A stretch of DNA of 64,000 nucleotides, from NCBI RefSeq assembly GCF_000686045.1, contig NZ_JMLV01000001.1, positions 558,001 to 622,000 on the forward strand, in the 5' to 3' direction. The stretch comes from Fodinicurvata fenggangensis DSM 21160 (GTDB lineage Bacteria > Pseudomonadota > Alphaproteobacteria > Kiloniellales > DSM-21159). The notes below the pieces were generated by a model that was given only the letters and a program-made list of their open reading frames with translations, was not told the DNA's origin and made no database searches. The translations under genes were made by a program, and so were the position numbers. Positions 56,701 through 62,462 of the stretch are shown one piece after another. Positions within the stretch are counted from its first letter, which is position 1. Every line of letters begins with the position of its first letter.

Positions 56701-56849
56701 CCCAGTGGTGGACCCAGCTTGCCACAGCCATTGTTTTCGGGCTGACCTTTTCGACCCTGTTGACCTTGCTGGTTACGCCCAGCGCACTGCTGTTTCGTGA
56801 AAACCTTGCCCAATGGTATCGCCAAAGACGAAAAATCAGGTTCTCATGA
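53697..56849 (+). CDS. RND-family efflux permease
   Basis: A 1050-residue inner-membrane pump with twelve predicted helices and two large periplasmic loops. It starts with GTG overlapping the adaptor stop. The proton-relay segment in helix 4 reads LVDGAIVVTEYAD with Asp398-Gly399, where AcrB-type drug pumps have two Asp residues. Helix 10 keeps a LAGIVVNNNIILID segment. Substrate is unknown; the PadR regulator suggests a drug or phenolic compound (inference). No outer-membrane factor is linked. Confidence 0.93.
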   Translation: MKSLIHAALTHSRTVVATLLLLLLAGFYTYVTIPKEAEPDVNIPIIYVSLAQTGISPEDAERLLVKPMEQELSSVEGVKEMRSTAFLGGGFVLLEFEAGFNIDEAMADVREQSDIAQAELPADAEEPRVSEVNLSLFPILVVTLSGDVQERTLLTIARRLQDNLESLPNVLEANIGGDREELIELLVDPSMIDSYALDAQQVLQSVDRSNRVVAAGEIDTGAGRFPIKVPGLFESNQDILNMPVKTSGDSVVTFGDIGTLRPTFVDPSDIVRVNGKPALAIEISKRTGTNIIETIEQAKAVVEASRGAWPEEIQVNYNQDKSTDIRTMLSDLQNNVLTAVLLVMIVIVAAMGMRSAGLVGVAIPGSFLTGMLVLGMLGFTVNIVVLFSLILAVGMLVDGAIVVTEYADRKMVEGLPREEAYGLASNRMAWPIIASTATTLSAFLPLIFWPGTVGEFMKYLPITLLATLTASLMMALIFIPVLGARFGKPGQAVSTRKMRALSSGNRAQLQQLGGPTGHYVNFLRKALAHPGKIILAAVVVLIFAQGSYAVFGKGVEFFPEVEPENLSVWVHGRGNMSIQERDEQVAGVEQEILELAQEKGEFHSIYTQTLTTAGQQDDSEPEDLIGRIQLEFVDWFARRSADAIISDLRTRTADLPGISVEFRKQEAGPPVGKPIQIRVSSTDPGRIEPVVDRILTAMEDIGGFVDLEDGKPLPGIEWEMTVDRAQAAKFGADVTLIGSYVQMATKGLEIGTYRTDESDEEIDIVVRYPRERRNVSQLNNIRVETDAGLIPVSNFVELQPSQKVSQLRRVEGNRTMTIRSDVEPGILPDDKVQEIREWLETADIDPAVSISFTGEDEEQREAQNFLVKAFMIALFLMAIILVTQFNSFYSAFLILSAVVLSTIGVMLGLLVTGQPFGVVMSGIGVIALAGIVVNNNIILIDTFDRIKLEAATPLDAILRTCAQRFRPVMLTTITTILGLLPMVFAANIDLLEGTASLGAPSSQWWTQLATAIVFGLTFSTLLTLLVTPSALLFRENLAQWYRQRRKIRFS

Positions 56850-56878
56850 CTCATGGACTGTCGGGCCCCTGACGAGGT

Positions 56879-56937
56879 GGTTTAACGCAGCGTTAAACCG
56901 TTCGTGGCTATGCTGTTCCTGAACAGCTGTTCGGAAC
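56879..56937. promoter_or_regulatory. Dense palindromes before the unknown gene
   Basis: GGTTTAACG-CAG-CGTTAAACC (56879-56899) is a perfect 9-bp inverted repeat. It is followed by CTGTTC-CT-GAACAG (56913-56926) and the perfect palindrome GAACAGCTGTTC (56921-56932). Spacing does not fit the GTTC-N7-GTTC LexA site. No T tract follows, so operator function is more likely than termination. Confidence 0.45.
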
Positions 56938-56953
56938 CTTAGAAAGTCATGCG

Positions 56954-57481
56954 ATGGCCATGGAAAGCGGCATAAGTCAAAAGTCCTCCTGCGACGAGGA
57001 TCAGCAGGCGGATGAAGCAAAGGTCAATCTTGCCCTGGAAATAAGCCGGGAAGAGGAGTTGCCCCTCCAGCTCCATCATGTGGGGCTATCGGAAAATGGA
57101 GAAATCCGAAGGCGGACAAAGGGCGAGGACATCACCTTCAGCTTCATTCATCGGGGCATGCCTTTCGCATGCGAATGCAAGACGACAGGAGAAACGAAGC
57201 TGAAGATTGTCGGCGAGTTGGGAAAGCTGCCCTTTACGGCCGAATCTCCTGCTGGACGACGTTTCTTCAGGCATCTTGCAACGGCGACCAGAACGCTTCC
57301 CAAAGGGCATATTGCAATCATCAACGATCAGGATGTGCGCCTTCTGGCCGAAGTCGCCCCCCCTCAAGGGCTTACACCCGTCAGCATCATCGCGGCCCTG
57401 AGCGCTGTACTCCTGGAGTTCAAACCATTCTTTGAAATGGCCGAGGATGTTCTGGCTGTCCGGCAAACAAGCAAAGGGTGA
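56954..57481 (+). CDS. Unknown soluble protein
   Basis: A 175-residue protein I do not recognise. It has no signal peptide or membrane helix and is acidic at the N terminus. The middle (FSFIHRGMPFACECKTTGET to KLKIVGELGKLPFTAESP) looks like beta strands, followed by helices (RRFFRHLATATRTLP) and a hydrophobic C-terminal helix. A type III chaperone/YbjN-like fold is one possibility but only a guess. The frame is the only long one here and its codon use resembles its neighbours. It follows the palindrome cluster and converges with the LysM gene. Confidence 0.65.
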   Translation: MAMESGISQKSSCDEDQQADEAKVNLALEISREEELPLQLHHVGLSENGEIRRRTKGEDITFSFIHRGMPFACECKTTGETKLKIVGELGKLPFTAESPAGRRFFRHLATATRTLPKGHIAIINDQDVRLLAEVAPPQGLTPVSIIAALSAVLLEFKPFFEMAEDVLAVRQTSKG

Positions 57482-57499
57482 CTGGGCAAAAAGCCTAGA

Positions 57500-57516
57500 G
57501 ACAGCTTCCAGCTGTC
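57500..57516 (-). terminator. Weak hairpin between convergent genes
   Basis: A 6-bp stem, GACAGC (57500-57505) with GCTGTC (57511-57516), sits next to the LysM gene stop. A T5 run follows seven bases later on the minus strand. Confidence 0.35.
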
Positions 57517-57517
57517 C

Positions 57518-59161
57518 TTATCGAGCTTCCTCCTCCTCAATGCCGGGAACGACGAAAACCTGCCCTGGATAGATCAGATCCGGATCCTGGATCTGATCAT
57601 CGTTCGCATCATAGATCACCGTATAGTGAATACCCCGGCCGTAGGAACGGCGTGCCAGTCGCCAGAGACTGTTGCCTGGCTGAACAACCACGACTTCTCC
57701 GCCTTCGGCCTGATCCGGTGATATTTCCTCCCGCACAAAGGGGGTTTCGAGCCTGGCAACCACTTCGCCTTCTTCATCGACCTGGTCAATGCGTATGGTG
57801 TACTTTCCCCCTTCCAACGCCTTATCCGGCTGGATCTGCCAGCGGCCATTCTCACTGGCCTTGGCTTCGCCCACGAAGCGATCATTCACGTACATGAAGA
57901 CACGGGCACCGGGGACCAGCTGCCCGCTTGCCAGCAGCTCTCCATCTTCATCGTAAGTTATCGAATCCAGAGACAACTCCCCGGCGATGAGACCGCCTTC
58001 CGGTCCTTGCAGGACACGGGCCTCGCCTGCTCCCTCTCGTGGCATCTGAACGGCAAGCGGACGTGGAGACAACGCCTCAAGCGGCTTTGTATCACTGTCG
58101 GTGACGGACTCCTGGACTTGGCTGCTGTCCGTGACTTCCTCCGCCATGCCACCGGAAGCGGATTGTCCGGAGTCAAGCGCACGACTGGACGCCGCAGAAG
58201 GCACCGAAACGACAACGATATCCTTGGAATCCGCGTGCGCACCATTGCCCGATACACTGGACAGGCTCAATTCGTGATCACCCGAAATCAGCCCCTCATC
58301 CGGCAACAGGACCCACTCCCCCCTTTGGTCTGCCTGGACGGAGGCAATTTCTTCGCCATTTGCCAGTACGCTTACCTGGCTTCCAGCTGCGGCCCGCCCA
58401 GCAGCCACAAAGCTGCCATCCCTTTCGACTCGCACAACATCGAAACTGGGAAGTACCTTGTCTGGACCATTGGCCACCTGAGAGTCGGCCTCCTGACGTT
58501 CCTCTTCAGTCCCAAACTGCTCAGGCTCAGGTTCAGGCGATGCAGCAATCTCCGATTCGACTTCGTTTGCACTTTCAGCCCCCCCCTGCTCCTGAGGGCT
58601 GTCACCCGACTGATCCCTGTCCGCCGCCTCGACTGGAGTCGTGTCCGTTTCATCCACGCTATCAGGCGTTATCGGTTGTTCATCCGTTTCCCTTTCCCCA
58701 ACGGGCTGCTGATCAGCTTCCTCGCTCTCCAACGCAGTTTCTTCTGAGGGAAGAGCGGACGTCTCCTCTTCACGACCTACCGGGGTAGTGGCTGTTTTTT
58801 CCTGCTTGTCACTTTCAGCAGGCGCTACGCTATCTGCAACCAGCTCAGGGGAGTCCCTTTGCGCTTCTCCGGATTGTTGCGACTCACCGCGCGACGCACT
58901 CTTGTCGCCTTCAGAGTCCATCGTGTCACCGGCATCCCTCGAGTCATCCACAGCGGGCGCCGACTCGCTCTCTTCAGTCATGCGCTCAGATATTTTTCCT
59001 TCTTCGCCAGTCCCCTCGCTCGCGGGAACCGCCTCTTCAGGACTCACAGATGTCGCCGTATCGTACCCGGATTCGCGGTCTTCACCGTCAAAGAAGACAA
59101 TTCCCGCAGCAACTATGGCTACGGCCAAACCGGCAACAACAAACACAAGAACAGGCTTCAA
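57518..59161 (-). CDS. Membrane-anchored acidic protein with Ig-like and LysM domains
   Basis: A 547-residue protein with one N-terminal membrane helix (VLVFVVAGLAVAIVAAGIVF). Residues about 30-240 are low-complexity and rich in Glu, Ser, Asp and Thr. Two Ig-like repeats follow (FVAAGRAAAGSQVSVLANGE; LLASGQLVPGARVFMYVNDR), and the end is a LysM domain (VVQPGNSLWRLARRSYGRG to LIYPGQVFVVPG), which binds peptidoglycan. The layout suggests an inner-membrane anchor reaching the cell wall through a long acidic stalk. Similar LysM/Ig proteins occur in alphaproteobacteria but have no established role. Confidence 0.85.
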   Translation of the reverse strand: MKPVLVFVVAGLAVAIVAAGIVFFDGEDRESGYDTATSVSPEEAVPASEGTGEEGKISERMTEESESAPAVDDSRDAGDTMDSEGDKSASRGESQQSGEAQRDSPELVADSVAPAESDKQEKTATTPVGREEETSALPSEETALESEEADQQPVGERETDEQPITPDSVDETDTTPVEAADRDQSGDSPQEQGGAESANEVESEIAASPEPEPEQFGTEEERQEADSQVANGPDKVLPSFDVVRVERDGSFVAAGRAAAGSQVSVLANGEEIASVQADQRGEWVLLPDEGLISGDHELSLSSVSGNGAHADSKDIVVVSVPSAASSRALDSGQSASGGMAEEVTDSSQVQESVTDSDTKPLEALSPRPLAVQMPREGAGEARVLQGPEGGLIAGELSLDSITYDEDGELLASGQLVPGARVFMYVNDRFVGEAKASENGRWQIQPDKALEGGKYTIRIDQVDEEGEVVARLETPFVREEISPDQAEGGEVVVVQPGNSLWRLARRSYGRGIHYTVIYDANDDQIQDPDLIYPGQVFVVPGIEEEEAR

Positions 59162-59350
59162 GACGACAAGGACTCCTCGGGGTCATTTTTCGGACATTAA
59201 TATGCCGCAATAATGCAGAGAACGACACAGCTTCTAGCGTTTAAATGCAAAAAGGTGAAGATTCCCCAAACGTCTCTTTCCATGGAAAGCTCTCTGGCTG
59301 CTTTCTCGTGGGCTTGCAGTATCACCTGCTTTGGGTTTTCTTCCCCCGCT

Positions 59351-59384
59351 CTGACCCATGGTCAGATTCTTACAATCCTAGGAT
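59351..59384 (+). promoter_or_regulatory. Operator-like palindromes at the LOG gene promoter
   Basis: CTGACC-CAT-GGTCAG (59351-59365) is a perfect inverted repeat just upstream of TACAAT (59371-59376), a near-consensus -10. ATCCTAGGAT (59375-59384) is another palindrome. Repressor control is possible. Confidence 0.35.
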
Positions 59385-59398
59385 CAAGTGAGGCATCG

Positions 59399-59983
59399 AT
59401 GCCCGAAATCACGTCGCTGTGTGTCTATTGCGGTTCCTCGAAGGGCCGTGATCGCATTTACATGGAAGCGGCTCGGGAACTGGGGTACGCGGCAGCTGCC
59501 CGTGGAATAAGAATCGTCTTCGGTGGGGGGCGCGTTGGATTGATGGGCGAACTTGCCGACGCTGCCCTTTCAGCGCAGGGGGACGTACTGGGCATCATAC
59601 CGCGCCACCTTATGGAGTTTGAAGTCGGACACAACAATCTTACGGATTTGCGTGTTGTCGAAAGCATGCACGAACGCAAGCTGGAGATGTTCCGGGAATC
59701 CGATGCCTTCTGCATCCTTCCTGGCGGTTTCGGCACTCTGGACGAAACCTTCGAGATGATCACCTGGGGACAGCTTGGATTGCATGCGAAACCCCTTGGA
59801 CTGCTGAATGTCAACGCCTTCTGGGTGCCCCTTATTCAAATGCTGGAACACCAGGTGGAAGAAGGCTTTATCAAGCATCATGATCTGAAGCGCTGCTTTG
59901 TGGCGGAGTCGGTCGGGGACTTCTTCACCCAGATTGAAACGACCGTGGTTCCATCATCTGACCTTGAGGCCAAGTGGAGTTGA
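59399..59983 (+). CDS. LOG-family protein (TIGR00730), probable nucleoside 5'-monophosphate phosphoribohydrolase
   Basis: A 194-residue Rossmann-fold protein. It starts TSLCVYCGSSKGRD, has the nucleotide-binding FGGGRVGLMGELADAAL and the LOG signature LPGGFGTLDETFE. Family members cleave nucleotides (cytokinin riboside monophosphate in plants; AMP or similar in bacteria). The ATG at 59399 has GAGG five bases upstream and gives the family N terminus; the frame is open further upstream but looks non-coding. Confidence 0.9.
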   Translation: MPEITSLCVYCGSSKGRDRIYMEAARELGYAAAARGIRIVFGGGRVGLMGELADAALSAQGDVLGIIPRHLMEFEVGHNNLTDLRVVESMHERKLEMFRESDAFCILPGGFGTLDETFEMITWGQLGLHAKPLGLLNVNAFWVPLIQMLEHQVEEGFIKHHDLKRCFVAESVGDFFTQIETTVVPSSDLEAKWS

Positions 59984-59991
59984 GCTCGATT

Positions 59992-60050
59992 CCTTGCAAC
60001 CTGAGGCAGCAAGTTGCAAGGCTTGTAGCCTGAGGCAAGCCTGCTATTCT
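59992..60050 (+). repeat. Inverted and direct repeats in the icd upstream region
   Basis: CCTTGCAAC (59992-60000) and GTTGCAAGG (60013-60021) form a perfect inverted repeat. CCTGAGGCA occurs twice (60000-60008, 60029-60037), and GGCTTG/CAAGCC (60020-60025, 60036-60041) make a second hairpin. TATTCT (60045-60050) may be the icd -10 box. Confidence 0.45.
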
Positions 60051-60093
60051 GCGCAGCACCTGACACCCACCTCAAGACAGAGACGGATACGCA

Positions 60094-61311
60094 ATGGCTA
60101 AAATCAAGGTTCAGAATCCGATCGTCGAACTCGACGGCGACGAGATGACTCGCATCATCTGGGATTTCATCAAGAACAAGCTGATCCTGCCCTATCTCGA
60201 CGTTGACCTGAAATACTACGATCTGAGTGTCCAGGAACGCGACCGCACGGATGATCAGATCACGGTTGATGCCGCAGAGGCCATCAAGAAATACGGCGTT
60301 GGTGTTAAGTGCGCCACGATCACACCCGATGAAGGACGGGTCGAGGAATTCGGACTGAAGAAGATGTGGCGTTCACCGAACGGCACCATCCGCAATATCG
60401 TGAACGGAACCGTCTTCCGTGAGCCTATCATCTGCAAGAACGTTCCGCGTCTCGTGCCGGGCTGGACCCAGCCCATTATCATCGGACGCCACGCATACGG
60501 GGACCAATACAAGGCGACTGACTTTACAGTTCCCGGACCTGGAAAACTCACCATCACCTATACACCCGACGACGGCGGAGAGCCTGTTACGCGCGAAGTT
60601 CACAACTTCCCGGACAGTGGCGTTGCCATGGGTATGTACAACGAGGATGAATCGATCCGCGGCTTCGCCCGCTCCTGCTTTAACTACGGCCTGCAGCGCG
60701 GTTATCCTGTCTACCTCTCCACCAAGAACACGATCCTCAAGGCCTATGACGGTCGCTTCAAGGACCTGTTCCAGGAAGTCTTCGACAGCGAATTCAAGGA
60801 AGCCTTCGACAAGGCGGGAATCACATATGAACACCGTCTGATCGACGACATGGTTGCCGCCGCACTGAAATGGTCCGGCGGCTTTGTCTGGGCCTGCAAG
60901 AACTATGACGGCGACGTGCAGTCCGACACCGTGGCGCAGGGCTTCGGCTCTCTGGGCCTGATGACCTCGGTTCTTATGACTCCGGATGGAAAGACGGTGG
61001 AAGCCGAGGCTGCACACGGCACGGTCACGCGCCACTACCGACTTCACCAGGAAGGCAAGGAAACCTCCACAAATCCGATCGCCTCCATCTTCGCCTGGAG
61101 CCGCGGACTGTTCTACCGGGGCACCTTTGACGAATCACCCGAGGTGATCGATTTTGCAAGGAAGCTCGAAAAGGTCTGCATCGATACCGTGGAGAATGGT
61201 GACATGACCAAGGACCTGGCCCTGTTGATCGGCCCCGACCAGAAGTGGCTGACCACCAACCAGTTCCTGGACAAGCTGGACGCCAACCTGCAGAAGGTTA
61301 TCAACGCATGA
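60094..61311 (+). CDS. icd: NADP-dependent isocitrate dehydrogenase
   Basis: A 405-residue homodimeric, eukaryote-type enzyme of the TCA cycle, oxidising isocitrate to 2-oxoglutarate with NADP. It starts [20 protein letters not shown] and has the substrate-binding [20 protein letters not shown] and [16 protein letters not shown], then [20 protein letters not shown] and [15 protein letters not shown] lies seven bases before ATG. Its stop overlaps the start of the exported cyclophilin gene (ATGA at 61308-61311). Confidence 0.98.
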   Translation: MAKIKVQNPIVELDGDEMTRIIWDFIKNKLILPYLDVDLKYYDLSVQERDRTDDQITVDAAEAIKKYGVGVKCATITPDEGRVEEFGLKKMWRSPNGTIRNIVNGTVFREPIICKNVPRLVPGWTQPIIIGRHAYGDQYKATDFTVPGPGKLTITYTPDDGGEPVTREVHNFPDSGVAMGMYNEDESIRGFARSCFNYGLQRGYPVYLSTKNTILKAYDGRFKDLFQEVFDSEFKEAFDKAGITYEHRLIDDMVAAALKWSGGFVWACKNYDGDVQSDTVAQGFGSLGLMTSVLMTPDGKTVEAEAAHGTVTRHYRLHQEGKETSTNPIASIFAWSRGLFYRGTFDESPEVIDFARKLEKVCIDTVENGDMTKDLALLIGPDQKWLTTNQFLDKLDANLQKVINA

Positions 61312-61865
61312 CCGCCTTGATACGTAGCCTTGTCATGGCCTTTGCACTCCTGTTGCCGCTGCAAACCGCAGCGGCGCAGGAGGCGCCGGCCAGTGAAAAC
61401 GTCCTTGTGATGGACCTCAAGGATGGCCGCGTCCTGATCGAGATGCTGCCCGAGGTGGCCCCGGCTCATGTAGACCGAATCCGCAAGCTGGTACGCGACG
61501 GGTTCTATGATGGCTTGAAGTTCCACCGCGTTATCGATGGCTTCATGGCGCAAACGGGAGACCCGACCGGAACCGGCCGCGGTGGCTCCGAGTTGCCGGA
61601 TCTGGAAGCCGAATTTTCCGATCGGCCGTTCAAGCGCGGAACTGTTGGCATGGCCCGTTCCCAGGACCCGGACAGCGCCAACAGTCAATGGTTCATCACG
61701 TTTGAACGCGCCCCCTGGCTGGATGGCGAATACACGGTCTGGGGAGAGGTTCGCCAGGGAATGCCACTGGTCGACGAAATTAAGAAAGGCGACCAGCAAC
61801 GCGGCGGCACCGTCGACAACCCCGATGAAATCGTGCGTATGCGTGTTCTCTCGGACATCGAATAG
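61308..61865 (+). CDS. Exported cyclophilin-type peptidyl-prolyl isomerase
   Basis: A 185-residue cyclophilin with a signal peptide ([20 protein letters not shown] then AAAQE), so it should act in the periplasm on exported proteins. The cyclophilin core includes [29 protein letters not shown] and NSQWFITF; the active-site Arg and Phe are conserved. The start overlaps the icd stop, implying coupled translation. A closely similar gene without a signal peptide follows 27 bp later, probably a duplication. Confidence 0.93.
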   Translation: MTALIRSLVMAFALLLPLQTAAAQEAPASENVLVMDLKDGRVLIEMLPEVAPAHVDRIRKLVRDGFYDGLKFHRVIDGFMAQTGDPTGTGRGGSELPDLEAEFSDRPFKRGTVGMARSQDPDSANSQWFITFERAPWLDGEYTVWGEVRQGMPLVDEIKKGDQQRGGTVDNPDEIVRMRVLSDIE

Positions 61866-61892
61866 TCCCCACCACGACAAGCGAGCCACAAC

Positions 61893-62381
61893 ATGTCTCT
61901 TGATCCCGAGAACACTCTTGTCCTGAAACTCGACACCGGGCAGGTCACAATAGCACTGAAGCCGGAGCTGGCACCGGCACATGTGGATCGCGTCAAGGAA
62001 CTGGTGCGCGACGGATTCTATGACGGCCTGTCTTTCCACCGCGTTATCGACGGTTTCATGGCCCAGACCGGCTGCCCTCACGGTACAGGAACCGGTGGTT
62101 CAGGCCACAACCTGAAAGCCGAGTTCAGCGATGCTCCTTTTCACCGCGGCACTGTAGGTGCGGCCCGCGCACAGCATCCGGACAGTGCGGACAGTCAGTT
62201 CTTCATCTGCCTCGACGATGCTGATTGGCTGAAGGGGCAATATACCGTCTGGGGAGAAGTCATCGAAGGGATGCAAGCGGTCGATGCCTTGACCAAGGCG
62301 CCCCCTGGAGATCCATCAGGCCGCGTTCCAGACCCGGACAACATAGTCAGCGCACACATTCTCGCTGACACCCAGCAGTAA
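61893..62381 (+). CDS. Cytoplasmic cyclophilin-type peptidyl-prolyl isomerase
   Basis: A 162-residue cyclophilin without a signal peptide. It shares with its neighbour the segments [33 protein letters not shown] and DSQFFICLDDADWLKGQYTV. It probably catalyses proline isomerisation in the cytoplasm. The icd-cyclophilin-cyclophilin row ends at a strong hairpin directly after its stop codon. Confidence 0.94.
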   Translation: MSLDPENTLVLKLDTGQVTIALKPELAPAHVDRVKELVRDGFYDGLSFHRVIDGFMAQTGCPHGTGTGGSGHNLKAEFSDAPFHRGTVGAARAQHPDSADSQFFICLDDADWLKGQYTVWGEVIEGMQAVDALTKAPPGDPSGRVPDPDNIVSAHILADTQQ

Positions 62382-62412
62382 ACAAAGGCCGGCCAATTTG
62401 GCCGGCCTTTGT
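62382..62412. terminator. Bidirectional hairpin terminator between cyclophilin and alaS
   Basis: A perfect 13-bp stem, ACAAAGGCCGGCC (62382-62394) with GGCCGGCCTTTGT (62400-62412), lies between the convergent genes with a 5-nt loop. T-rich sequence at either side suits termination from both directions. Confidence 0.82.
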
Positions 62413-62462
62413 CATTTCAGCCCTGCAATACGGCTCAATCATCGACTCAGCCAGCGTCCGGC

